Source: a virus. From it: 21,411 nucleotides of DNA. The notes beneath the pieces were generated by a model. The model was given only the letters and a program-made list of their open reading frames with translations. It was not told the origin of the DNA and did not search any database. The DNA is taken from positions 1-21,411 of the IMG/VR virus record IMGVR_UViG_3300010397_000095; one strand, 5' to 3'. Shown here one piece after another: positions 1 through 7,030 of this stretch. A program made the translations under genes and the position numbers. Each line of letters begins with the position of its first letter. Position 1 is the first letter of the stretch.

Positions 1-2
1 AC

Positions 3-575
3 TTCGGCTATTCCCCTGATCCGACCGAGATCACCATCTGGAATATCATCGGCAAGAAAGACCGGCTGGTGGCAAGGCTCCAACTGAAACAGGTGACCTA
101 TGACCAGCAGTGCCAGGCGCTGGATACCATGGACGATATTTACGGCCCGCAGTCTTCTCTTTCCTGGGGGACTGACTTCGGCAATGCCGGTTCGGCAGTA
201 GCTCATGACCTGCAGGGGTTGCAGATATACGAACACAAGAATTACGACAGCCGCCTGACCGGGTTCAGTTTCCAATCCAATAATGAGCACATCGATGAAG
301 AAGGCAACGAGATCAGGGATGGCAAAAGCGAGAAAGCGGCAAAGGTCAATCTGAAGGAGCTGGCCACGGAATGGCTGGTTAAACGGGTACAGCGCCAGGA
401 GGTGGAGTATCCGGCCGATGAAGATCTTATTACCGCCTACACCAATCACACGGCCCGCAACGGCGAGCGGCAGAAGATATACAGCAAGGATAACGACCAT
501 CTTATCGATTCCAACAGGGTAGCCAAGCTGCAGGCGGTACTGGCGGAATTTGGTGACGATCTTTTCGACTGTTGA
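3..575 (+). CDS. phage terminase large subunit, C-terminal part (5' end outside window)
   Basis: The frame is open from the first bases of the window, so this is the 3' end of a longer gene. The product would be the motor and nuclease subunit that cuts concatemeric phage DNA and pumps it into the prohead. The visible part matches an RuvC/RNase H-like terminase nuclease domain. It begins with FGYSPDPTEITIW, the usual first acidic strand, whose Asp probably lies just upstream of the window. A second acidic strand reads WGTDFGNAG, and near the end comes DHLIDSNR, the usual HxxDA-type third site. It is followed after 12 bases by the portal gene, the normal order. The ATPase half is not visible. 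The internal GTG at 69 is not the true start. The assignment is confident as a terminase nuclease domain; the subfamily is not certain. Confidence 0.85.
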   Translation, partial: FGYSPDPTEITIWNIIGKKDRLVARLQLKQVTYDQQCQALDTMDDIYGPQSSLSWGTDFGNAGSAVAHDLQGLQIYEHKNYDSRLTGFSFQSNNEHIDEEGNEIRDGKSEKAAKVNLKELATEWLVKRVQRQEVEYPADEDLITAYTNHTARNGERQKIYSKDNDHLIDSNRVAKLQAVLAEFGDDLFDC

Positions 576-587
576 CAGGAGTAGACC

Positions 588-2756
588 ATGAGCGGATTCG
601 GATGCAGGATAAGACAGAAAGGGGCTACAGATACCGGCAGCGGTCTATCAGCCGGGGCACAGTTCGTCAACTTTTCTCCCCAGGGGGCGCTGTCTCCGGT
701 TTTTGCTCAAGTGGCAATGCTCCGGAAGGTGCAGGGCGATTTCTACGAAGTCCTGCGCGAGAAGATACCCATTTTCGACGCGGCCATTAATCGGCTGGTA
801 TCGCTTAACGGCACGGTGAAGATCGTTGGGGACAACGCCAAGCTGGTTTCCGAGCTGGAGGATATCGCTCTCAATATTCCGGTGAACGATCATCAGAAGG
901 GGATCAACGCTTTTCAGGCCTGCCATTCTAATGAGGCGTTCGAACAGGGTTTCGCCTATGGCGAAATGATCGCCACCAGGGATTTGAAGGACATCTCAGA
1001 GCTCCGTGTGGCTGATTCCAAGTTCGTAGTTTTCCGCCTCAACGCCGAAGGCCGAAGCGAGCCGTGGTATCGGTACGTCAATGCCTTGGCCAATACCAAC
1101 CGTTTTTATTCCGGCCGGGACCAGAACAACATCATGCAGGCTCTCAACCGCCCGCTTATCTCCCCTTTCGCTTCCTCGACCTTTATCGGTGGGCAATGGG
1201 AGGCGAAGCTGAACGCGGAGAACAAGATCTATCTCAGCTTCAACAATGAAAACACCGACCCCCACGGGGTTTCGATCATGCGTTCTACCGAGTTTGTTGC
1301 AAGTATCCTGGCAACAATCCAGACCTCTTTTCAGCACGCATTCCGCCGATGGGGGGAACCTTCCTACCATGTCGATTATAAGACCAGCAAGAAGAACCTG
1401 GGAACCGATACGCTGAAAGAGCGGCGGATAGAGCTTGAAAACAAGTTTGCTGCCATTGCCCGCGCCAAGGCTCAGGGAAACAGTGTCGATCTGGTCACCG
1501 CCCACGATCCGGACAGTGAGGTGTCAGTCAAGGTCATCGGCGCCGAGGGCAAGTTCATTCCTGCACAGATTCCGTTGCAGCATCTTATGGAGCAGATCAC
1601 CGCAAAGACCGGACTCCCCCCCTGGATGTACGGCATCTATTTCGGGACCGCTTCCGGGACTTCGAAGCTGGAAATAGAGAATGTTCTCCAGGATACCAAA
1701 GTCCGGCAGTTTGCCATGATGCCGGAATATATCCGCATATTCTCCAACATCCTCGCCCTGCGCGGGCGTACCTGGAAAAGCATCAATGCCAGCATGGACC
1801 CGAACAAGCCGGGGGATTGGGGAGTTGTTTTCGAGACGCCGAACCTGCGCGACGAAGTTGCCCGCGCTAATGCCCGCTTCCTCAACGCCGAAGCCGATCA
1901 CCTGCTTATGCAGGTTCAGGCTGGCAGTACGGGGCTTCCTGTTGACATAACTCCCCCGAAGCCTGGGAAAGCTGCTCATGACATCGCTTGCAGTTGCGGT
2001 TGCAAGGACGTTGACGGTGAAAAGGAGATCACCCGCACTAGGCCCTGGCCGGAACTGGACCGGGTGGAGACCGATTACGAGAACAAACTGAAGGCCGGTT
2101 GGAACGAACTCAGTCAGAAGTGCCTGGCTATCCTCAGTCTCGGCCCCATGCCGAAAGGGGTAGACGGGGAGACCTTCACTTTCAGTGGAGACGAGCGCAA
2201 GCGGATCATGACCGAAATGGAAGCTTTTATCGGCGAATTCGAGCCAGTGGATGGTTCCCCCCTGCGCTGGTATTACGGCCAATCCTACAGCCTCGGCCTT
2301 ATCCAGGCCGCCAACCTGATGGGAGAATCCCGCCCTATTCTCGATATTATCAAGAACCGGGAGATATATGACGAGCTGGTGAAGAACGGCTTTGAACTGC
2401 TCAAGGACAACGTCACCAAGCAGATAATAGGCAAGATCATTCCCGAAATGCAGGCCCACGTTCTTGCCGGCAGTAACCCTCTAAATGTTGCCGAACGGTT
2501 GAAGAATCTTTTCGGAGCACAGAACAGTAACTGGGAACGGCTCGCCCGAACGGAAATGAGCATGGCTGCTGAAACAGCCAAGGTTGATGAATGGGGCAAG
2601 CGGGGAATCAACGTCAAGAACGCGATCATTGCCGGCAAGAACACCCATCCGCATTGCCGTTGTGCCAACACCGTTCAGCAGGTGGACAGGGAATGGGTGC
2701 TGAAATTCGTCCCGGCTCCGGACGCCTGCGGGATATGCCGGGCGCTGGCCACTTAA
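588..2756 (+). CDS. portal protein fused to Mu gpF/SPP1 gp7-like head morphogenesis domain
   Basis: A 722-aa protein whose N-terminal 450 or so residues look like a phage portal, the dodecameric ring that forms the DNA entry vertex. The supporting stretch is TGLPPWMYGIYFGTASGTS (about residues 340-360), followed by a helix-rich C-part. A linker holds C468, C470 and C472 (CxCxC). The last 200 or so residues resemble the Mu gpF/SPP1 gp7 minor head family: a long helical section, then LARTEMSMAAETAK and THPHCRCAN (C690, C692), the usual end motif of that family. A further C714xxC717 pair lies six residues before the stop. In Mu these are two genes, so this is a fusion. The start ATG is preceded by CAGGAG. 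The TAA stop is followed by 25 in-frame coding-like codons, described separately. Confidence 0.82.
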   Translation: MSGFGCRIRQKGATDTGSGLSAGAQFVNFSPQGALSPVFAQVAMLRKVQGDFYEVLREKIPIFDAAINRLVSLNGTVKIVGDNAKLVSELEDIALNIPVNDHQKGINAFQACHSNEAFEQGFAYGEMIATRDLKDISELRVADSKFVVFRLNAEGRSEPWYRYVNALANTNRFYSGRDQNNIMQALNRPLISPFASSTFIGGQWEAKLNAENKIYLSFNNENTDPHGVSIMRSTEFVASILATIQTSFQHAFRRWGEPSYHVDYKTSKKNLGTDTLKERRIELENKFAAIARAKAQGNSVDLVTAHDPDSEVSVKVIGAEGKFIPAQIPLQHLMEQITAKTGLPPWMYGIYFGTASGTSKLEIENVLQDTKVRQFAMMPEYIRIFSNILALRGRTWKSINASMDPNKPGDWGVVFETPNLRDEVARANARFLNAEADHLLMQVQAGSTGLPVDITPPKPGKAAHDIACSCGCKDVDGEKEITRTRPWPELDRVETDYENKLKAGWNELSQKCLAILSLGPMPKGVDGETFTFSGDERKRIMTEMEAFIGEFEPVDGSPLRWYYGQSYSLGLIQAANLMGESRPILDIIKNREIYDELVKNGFELLKDNVTKQIIGKIIPEMQAHVLAGSNPLNVAERLKNLFGAQNSNWERLARTEMSMAAETAKVDEWGKRGINVKNAIIAGKNTHPHCRCANTVQQVDREWVLKFVPAPDACGICRALAT

Positions 2757-2834
2757 AAAAAGTGTCCTCATCTGCCAGAACAGGACCTTGATCTATGGTA
2801 CGCAGAAACCTACTGCATAAAAAGGTGCTCATAA
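2757..2834 (+). other. in-frame coding-like extension after the portal/gpF stop codon (zinc-ribbon-like)
   Basis: Directly after the TAA at 2754-2756 the same frame stays open for 25 codons and ends in a TAA at 2832-2834, immediately before the ATG of the next small ORF. The translated stretch starts KKCPHLPEQDLDLWYAE and ends TYCIKRCS. With C714 and C717 just upstream of the stop it would complete a CxxC...C...CxxxC pattern typical of a zinc ribbon. It has no start codon or ribosome-binding site of its own. It may be an ancestral C-terminus cut off by a nonsense change, a readthrough extension, or a sequence error. Nothing here proves it is translated. Confidence 0.4.
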
Positions 2835-2918
2835 ATGGCTAAAGAAGGCAGAGCGGAAAACATGACCGGCAAGCAGCCCGCACCCGACGGGAAAAACGTG
2901 GAGGGGACCAAGAAATGA
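2835..2918 (+). CDS. small 27-aa hypothetical protein
   Basis: This very short ORF encodes a hydrophilic 27-residue peptide beginning MAKEGRAENM and rich in Lys, Gly and Pro. Its ATG follows the preceding TAA directly (TAAATG) and has AGGTG about 8 bases upstream. Its stop overlaps the start of the protease gene (ATGA at 2915-2918), the coupling seen elsewhere in this operon. The protease ATG also has GGAGGGG upstream, so the ORF may act mainly as a translational lead-in. No function is recognised. It could equally be non-coding spacer, but the neat fit between two stop/start junctions favours a real ORF. Confidence 0.4.
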   Translation: MAKEGRAENMTGKQPAPDGKNVEGTKK

Positions 2919-4021
2919 AGATGAAGACTGGTGATAAGGAGCTGTTTTACGGCCTGAAGGTCTCCCCTACTTCTCCGGACACTGCCCAGCTTGCCAAGAT
3001 CAACACTTTCACCAAGCGCCCTTTTACTGCTGCCGAGCTCTACATCGGGCAGATGCGTCTAGCGAACAACTGCATCGATCGCGACAACGAGCGCTTCAGT
3101 GAATTTACCCTGAAAGGCTTTGTCGATACCGCTGTCCGCAAATCCATGATGCTCGATCATTCCCGGTCAGTAAAAAGTGCCATCGGCAAATTCTTCGACT
3201 GCGAACTGGAGAAAATGCCCCTTGCCCAGGCTATTGCCGAGACCGGAGCAGAGCTGAAGCTTCCTGACGGCATGAACGAAGTGCAGTTCATGTCCCCCTG
3301 GTTTTACATCCCCAAGAAAGGCATTGAAGAAACAGACCTGGTGAAGCTCGAAGCCGGGATCTTCGATTTTGCCTCCATCGGTTTCAAAACCAAATGGCCG
3401 GTACCGGTCAATGACGGTGTGGGAAATATCCTTTTCTACGAATACCAGGGACAGGGCGAAACCCGCGAAGGTTCCCTTGTCTATCTTGGCGCTCAATTCG
3501 GCGCTTCCGTCAAATCCGCTGACAACGAACCAGAGCATAAAGAATCCACACGAGGAGAAGAGAGCATGAAAATACTGATTGCAGGGCTCGGAGCACTTCT
3601 GGGCAAGAGTTTCGGAGATGGAACCAGCGAGCAGACGCTGCTTGACGAGTTCAAGAGCGCCTTTACCGGCCAGACCGCGAAGATCACCACGCTTGAAGAC
3701 AAGATCAAGGCATTGGAGCCGCTGGCAGAAGACGGCAAGGGCTTCCGCTCCGGGCTGGTCAGCGACACCGTCAAGTTTCTTGTTCTTTCCGGCGACGTGA
3801 AAAACGATGCTGACAGCCAGAAGACTGAATCTGATTTCCTCTCCGGTCTTCCTCTCGATCGTCTGAAAGCGATGCGGGATAAGGCGGAAGGCGACGCCCG
3901 TAAAAAGCACCCGAGTCACACCGAGTTCAAAGGGAAAGAGACAACCACGGAAGAACCGGCAGCCGGCCGCAAGGGTCTGGTCGATGCCATTTCCGCCGGT
4001 ATGGGTTCGACCGCGAAATAA
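2915..4021 (+). CDS. prohead maturation protease (S78/HK97-type) with C-terminal scaffold domain
   Basis: A 368-aa protein expected to cleave scaffold and other head proteins during capsid maturation. The protease region is about residues 35-200. MMLDHSRSVKSAIGKF carries the likely catalytic His82 (family pattern: His followed by an IG strand), and IFDFASIGFK carries the likely nucleophile Ser154 (family pattern: vSIGF). The C-terminal part, from about residue 218, is acidic/basic and helical (TLEDKIKALEPLAEDG) and ends with DAISAGMGSTAK, as expected of a scaffold or delta-like region. A nested start at 3566 probably makes that part separately. The arrangement parallels Mu I/Z and lambda C/Nu3. 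It lies directly upstream of decoration and capsid genes, as expected. The fold assignment rests on these motifs only. Confidence 0.8.
   Translation: MKMKTGDKELFYGLKVSPTSPDTAQLAKINTFTKRPFTAAELYIGQMRLANNCIDRDNERFSEFTLKGFVDTAVRKSMMLDHSRSVKSAIGKFFDCELEKMPLAQAIAETGAELKLPDGMNEVQFMSPWFYIPKKGIEETDLVKLEAGIFDFASIGFKTKWPVPVNDGVGNILFYEYQGQGETREGSLVYLGAQFGASVKSADNEPEHKESTRGEESMKILIAGLGALLGKSFGDGTSEQTLLDEFKSAFTGQTAKITTLEDKIKALEPLAEDGKGFRSGLVSDTVKFLVLSGDVKNDADSQKTESDFLSGLPLDRLKAMRDKAEGDARKKHPSHTEFKGKETTTEEPAAGRKGLVDAISAGMGSTAK
3552..3559 (+). promoter_or_regulatory. internal ribosome-binding site for nested scaffold gene
   Basis: GAGGAGAA lies 6 bases before the in-frame ATG at 3566, inside the protease gene. 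It is as strong as the ribosome-binding sites of the neighbouring genes, and the preceding codons (ESTRGEES) look like a linker. It supports independent initiation of the scaffold. Confidence 0.65.
3566..4021 (+). CDS. nested capsid scaffold protein (in-frame internal start of the protease gene)
   Basis: Starting at Met218 of the protease gene, this in-frame nested ORF gives a 151-aa protein beginning MKILIAGLGALLGKSF. Scaffold proteins template assembly of capsid subunits and are then cleaved by the cognate protease. A nested 3' start within the protease gene is the known arrangement for lambda Nu3 and Mu gpZ. In the sequence the support is a strong Shine-Dalgarno (GAGGAGAA) at good spacing, and a helical, charged product of scaffold-like size. 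The product shares its stop with the full-length protease. The short hydrophobic Gly/Leu-rich N-terminus is unusual for a scaffold. Confidence is moderate because initiation is inferred. Confidence 0.62.
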   Translation: MKILIAGLGALLGKSFGDGTSEQTLLDEFKSAFTGQTAKITTLEDKIKALEPLAEDGKGFRSGLVSDTVKFLVLSGDVKNDADSQKTESDFLSGLPLDRLKAMRDKAEGDARKKHPSHTEFKGKETTTEEPAAGRKGLVDAISAGMGSTAK

Positions 4022-4050
4022 TCACAAAATAACGTTTTCAGGAGGAAAAG

Positions 4051-4449
4051 ATGTCAACCGATACTTTCAAACGCTTAATGCTCATCATCGCCGGGTGCAA
4101 CCTCTTTCCCGTCGCGGTGACTCTCAAGTCTGGGCAGATCTACCCGAAAGGGGCAGTTCTCGCCTCGATCACGGCGGGTGGAGCTTCCGATGAAGACCGC
4201 CTCTTCACCCTGGTGGACAGCTCCAAAAATGACGGCACGGAAAAGCCGAAATACATCCTGTCCGAAGAGGTGGATGCTACTTCCGCCGATGTCCCCGGTA
4301 TCGCCTACAGACAGGGCAAGTTCAACGAAGCCGCCCTTACCTTTGGCGGGGCCGATACTGCCGACACGCACCGTGACGCTCTTGAGCTCCGTGGGGTTTT
4401 CCTCGGCAAAATCTCTTACGCACCCGATTCCCCGGCTTCCTTCGCATAG
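4051..4449 (+). CDS. head decoration protein (lambda gpD family)
   Basis: A 132-aa protein of the lambda gpD type, a small trimeric protein that binds the capsid surface at threefold sites and stabilises the expanded, filled head. Family hallmarks are visible: TLKSGQIYPKGAVLASIT near residues 25-40 (the usual kGavLak strand), then DGTEKPKYILSEEVDATS (the usual dGt....gIL.edvda segment). A clear AGGAGG precedes the ATG. It sits between the protease/scaffold and the major capsid gene, exactly where lambda D sits between C/Nu3 and E. The N-terminus (MSTDTFKRLMLIIAGCNLFP) is moderately hydrophobic, but no cleavage site is obvious. Confidence 0.85.
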   Translation: MSTDTFKRLMLIIAGCNLFPVAVTLKSGQIYPKGAVLASITAGGASDEDRLFTLVDSSKNDGTEKPKYILSEEVDATSADVPGIAYRQGKFNEAALTFGGADTADTHRDALELRGVFLGKISYAPDSPASFA

Positions 4450-4482
4450 GTCGCTGAAACTTCTTTCTTGGAGGATACACAA

Positions 4483-5661
4483 ATGAAAAAAGCCTGTCTC
4501 ATTTCGTTCCTGGTCTGCGCTGTAGTGGCGCTGGCCGTGTTTTTTGGGTGGGAACCGCACCTGACCGTTGCCGGGCTGCCGCTTCTGGGGTTCGCTTTCG
4601 GCACGATCGACGTTGACCTCTACAGCCCCGTCACCATGATGGAGCCGTTGGAGATCCGCAAGGCCCCTAAGACCGTGTTTAAGGACACATTCTTTTCCGG
4701 GCAGCCGGACATGTTCCACGATACCCAGGAAGTTCTGGTGGACAAGCTCCGGATGGGTGAAGAGGTTGCTGTCTACTGTGCCCCTACCCATGACGGCAAG
4801 GCGGTCGACCGTGAAGGGTACATGACCAACAAAGTCAAGGCGGCATACGTCAAACCGTTCCGCCCCCTCACTTTCCAGGATCTCATCCCCCGTGACGCCG
4901 GTGAGATGTTGATGCAGCCCCAGGGAGTGGCAGGCCGTCTGCAGGCGAAAGCCGCCCGTCTGCTCGGTCGTGACATGGTGCAGCTCGATGATCTGATCAC
5001 CCGCCGCGAGGAAGCCATGTGTGCCGAAGTTCTTGAAACCGGCCAGATTCATGTTGTCGGAGAGGGTGTGGACTTCACTGTCGACTTCCTCATGCCGGCC
5101 GCCAATAAGGGAACTCTTGTCGGCGATGCTCTCTGGACCAGCGCCTACTGCGATCCGTACACCTGGCTGTACGGCCTTTTCCGCGGCATGATCGTGCGCG
5201 GCTGGCGGACCCCGAGAAAGATGTTCCTCGGCGGCAACGTCATCGATCCGTTCATCACGAACCCGAACGTTAAAGACCGCCTTTCCACTCAGCGTGCCAT
5301 CGACTCAGGCCGGATCAACCCGCAGGACCTCCCGGACGGCACTACCTACCAGGGGACTATCAACGTCAACGGGTATCAGATCGATGTTTATGGTTATGAC
5401 TACAGCTACACGGAAGCCGGTGTCCGTAAGTATGCCATGCCACAGGACAAGATCATCGTCGGCCCGAGTGAGACCACCAACCACATGTGCTACGGAGCCA
5501 TCCAGCACCTCAAGGCCGCAGAACTCGGCATGGTGGAAAAGAAACGCTTCCCCAATACCTACACCAACCAGAGCGGCTCTATCCGTTATCTCCAGATCGA
5601 GAGCTCACCGCTGCCGAACCATCGCGAAGCCGATAACTTCGCTTGTTTCAAGGTCATCTAA
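4483..5661 (+). CDS. major capsid protein (lambda gpE family) with hydrophobic N-terminal leader
   Basis: A 392-aa protein that forms the capsid shell. The body from about residue 41 (TIDVDLYSPVTMMEPLE, then VFKDTFF) and the KAAYVKPFRPL and DIL-type helices fit the lambda gpE/HK97-fold family. The central TRREEAMCAEVLETG and the MVRGWRTPRKMF region also fit. Gene order (protease, D, E) agrees. The start at 4483 has GGAGG at 7-base spacing, better than the alternative at 4468. The odd feature is residues 1-40: MKKACLISFLVCAVVALAVF is a basic N-terminus plus a hydrophobic core with an ALA site, followed by a second hydrophobic stretch. Such a leader is not normal for a capsid protein. It may be removed by the phage protease or target assembly to the membrane. 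The capsid call is confident; the role of the leader is unknown. Confidence 0.85.
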   Translation: MKKACLISFLVCAVVALAVFFGWEPHLTVAGLPLLGFAFGTIDVDLYSPVTMMEPLEIRKAPKTVFKDTFFSGQPDMFHDTQEVLVDKLRMGEEVAVYCAPTHDGKAVDREGYMTNKVKAAYVKPFRPLTFQDLIPRDAGEMLMQPQGVAGRLQAKAARLLGRDMVQLDDLITRREEAMCAEVLETGQIHVVGEGVDFTVDFLMPAANKGTLVGDALWTSAYCDPYTWLYGLFRGMIVRGWRTPRKMFLGGNVIDPFITNPNVKDRLSTQRAIDSGRINPQDLPDGTTYQGTINVNGYQIDVYGYDYSYTEAGVRKYAMPQDKIIVGPSETTNHMCYGAIQHLKAAELGMVEKKRFPNTYTNQSGSIRYLQIESSPLPNHREADNFACFKVI

Positions 5662-5669
5662 GCAAAAAA

Positions 5670-5692
5670 GGGCGGACCCCAAGGGTCCGCCC
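5670..5692. repeat. perfect 10-bp hairpin after capsid gene (REP-like; minus-strand terminator shape)
   Basis: GGGCGGACCC and GGGTCCGCCC form a perfect 10-bp stem around a CAA loop, nine bases after the capsid stop, and are followed by CCTAC. On the plus strand there is no T-run, only an A-run before the stem. On the minus strand the stem is followed by six T, a complete intrinsic terminator shape. The form recalls dispersed palindromic repeats in bacterial genomes. On the plus strand it may protect the capsid mRNA 3' end. Confidence 0.6.
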
Positions 5693-5718
5693 CTACAAAA
5701 TCACACACGAGGTGAACC

Positions 5719-6081
5719 ATGGCGAAATATCTTGCAAATACCACCATCGGCTACGCTCACGGGAAAGAGATGATCCCGGCGAAGGCCGTTTTTGATCCTG
5801 CTTCCCTGGAGATTTCCGAAACCGTAGTCGCGCAGATGCTGTCCGGGAAACTGATCACCATCGCTGCCGATAGCGAACCGGTCACTTTCGGCCCGAAGGA
5901 GGCGGAATCACAATTACCGACTTCCCAGCCGTCGAAGCGCCCGAATGCTCCCGACGCCATCAAGGCCGTTGAAGCAGTAGAGACGCTGGAGGCACTGAAC
6001 GCCCTTGCGGAAGGCGAAGAGCGGGTAACTGTCGTTGCCGCTATCGAGAAGAAGCGCAAAGAGCTGACACCCGCAGAGTAG
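5719..6081 (+). CDS. small head/connector-region protein, function unknown
   Basis: A 120-aa protein not recognised with certainty. GAGGTGA precedes the ATG. The N-terminal half (MAKYLANTTIGYAHGKEMIP) looks like a short beta domain. A Ser/Pro linker (SQLPTSQPSKRPNAP) follows. The C-terminus (about residues 78-120) is a charged helix with ETLEALNALAEGEERVTVV and AIEKKRKEL, a helical tail seen in small phage morphogenesis proteins. The position right after the capsid gene matches the slot of lambda FI or other head-completion accessory proteins. That placement is the only functional hint. No export signal is present, unlike the next gene. Confidence 0.7.
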   Translation: MAKYLANTTIGYAHGKEMIPAKAVFDPASLEISETVVAQMLSGKLITIAADSEPVTFGPKEAESQLPTSQPSKRPNAPDAIKAVEAVETLEALNALAEGEERVTVVAAIEKKRKELTPAE

Positions 6082-6120
6082 CCCCGTGCGGAAAATCAAC
6101 AGTAAGGAGGGAATTCTCCC

Positions 6121-6528
6121 ATGTTCAGAAAATCGATTATCCCGGCTCTCATCATAACCGCCCTCATTGTCGGCTTCGCCTTTGCGATGCCAGCGGGGCA
6201 GCTCCCCTTGCCGGTGGGGAAACCGCAGACGCCTATTCAGAACCTCAAGGCCCCCGCCTCCTCTTACGTAAAATCCCGTTGCGATACCGTTACCGGCACT
6301 TCTGCCGTTCAGAAACGGTACAGCGCGGCCGGTAAAGTCGGATTCTTCGCCACCTCCTACCATCCAACCACAGGGGCGCCTATCGTGACGAAATGGCAGG
6401 AAGACGGGAAGCAGGTTTGGGTGGGGTCATCCTATGAACTAACCAATAGCGAGGGAACGGCCGTGACTTATGTAACTTCGGTCGCATTCACCAACCGCAC
6501 AACCGCCTTCTGTGCCAGACGGCAGTAA
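6121..6528 (+). CDS. small exported protein with signal peptide, function unknown
   Basis: A 135-aa protein with a strong AAGGAGGG ribosome-binding site. Residues 1-22 (MFRKSIIPALIITALIVGFA plus FA) form a clear Sec signal peptide ending in AFA, so the mature part should be periplasmic or beyond. It has a Pro-rich start and two cysteines, in SRCDTV and TAFCARRQ, that could form a disulfide linking both ends. The middle (VGFFATSYHPTTGAPIVTKW) looks like a small beta domain. It is immediately followed by an intrinsic terminator. An exported protein inside a head operon is unusual. It may be a lysogenic-conversion or superinfection-type gene, or part of an unusual virion, but its function is not recognised. 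Confidence 0.75.
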   Translation: MFRKSIIPALIITALIVGFAFAMPAGQLPLPVGKPQTPIQNLKAPASSYVKSRCDTVTGTSAVQKRYSAAGKVGFFATSYHPTTGAPIVTKWQEDGKQVWVGSSYELTNSEGTAVTYVTSVAFTNRTTAFCARRQ

Positions 6529-6550
6529 CTGCTCGGACGTTGTGACCAAG

Positions 6551-6579
6551 GGCAGGAGGCTTCTAGCTTCCTGCCTTTT
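6551..6579 (+). terminator. intrinsic terminator after exported-protein gene
   Basis: GGCAGGAGGCT and AGCTTCCTGCC pair over 11 bp (one G-T wobble) around a TCT loop and are followed by TTTT. It lies 22 bases after the stop of the exported-protein gene and would reduce readthrough into the connector genes, separating the operon here. Confidence 0.7.
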
Positions 6580-6616
6580 CCAGAGTGCCCGATCTTTTAA
6601 CCTTTCCGGAGCCAGC

Positions 6617-7030
6617 ATGCCGACCATAGTGAAACCAGAAGATCTGCAAGCCCTTGGCTTTTCGGCTGAATCATTCGGTGCCGTTGTGGACTTTCCGGGC
6701 TACCTTCAAGCGATCCTTGATGAACAGGAGGCACTGCTCACTTTCAGGATCAGCGCGGCAACGGTAGCCGACTCCGCTCTCAATACACTGGTTGCTCTCG
6801 CCGAAAAATCCCTCTCTGCTTCGGAACTTTGTCAACGCCGTATCAACCGGCTGATGGAGAATATCAATCAAGACACACCCGCCATGATCGATAAGATCCG
6901 TAAGCAGCAGGACAAGTATATTGAGACCGCAGAGAACACGATCAAGCGGTTGCTTTCGACTCCTCTTTCGCAGGATAGCAGCGGGTTTTCGGTTGGCGTA
7001 GTTGAATCCTCCTCTTTGGGGTGTAGCTGA
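6617..7030 (+). CDS. putative head-tail connector (adaptor) protein
   Basis: A 137-aa, mostly helical protein without recognised motifs. The ATG at 6617 has CCGGAG upstream. The frame is open from 6512, but that would run through the terminator hairpin, so 6617 is preferred. Visible segments are MPTIVKPEDLQALGFSAESF, then helices SALNTLVALAEKSLSASELC and IDKIRKQQDKYIETAENTIK. Length, helical content and position between the capsid module and a gp10-like protein fit an adaptor or stopper protein that bridges portal and tail. The function is inferred from synteny only. Its stop shares a base with the next start (TGATG). Confidence 0.6.
   Translation: MPTIVKPEDLQALGFSAESFGAVVDFPGYLQAILDEQEALLTFRISAATVADSALNTLVALAEKSLSASELCQRRINRLMENINQDTPAMIDKIRKQQDKYIETAENTIKRLLSTPLSQDSSGFSVGVVESSSLGCS

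Noticed and set aside
1524-2459. 311-codon ORF on the minus strand
   Set aside because: It lies wholly antisense to the portal/gpF gene and has no family-like motif and no ribosome-binding site; it is a by-product of G+C-rich coding on the plus strand.
2795-2842. 15-codon ORF with ATG and AGGAC upstream
   Set aside because: It is too short, overlaps the start of the next small ORF out of frame, and competes with the more ordered TAAATG junction.
4075-5052. 325-codon ORF on the minus strand
   Set aside because: It is antisense to the decoration and capsid genes, both clearly recognised on the plus strand; the sequence looks random.
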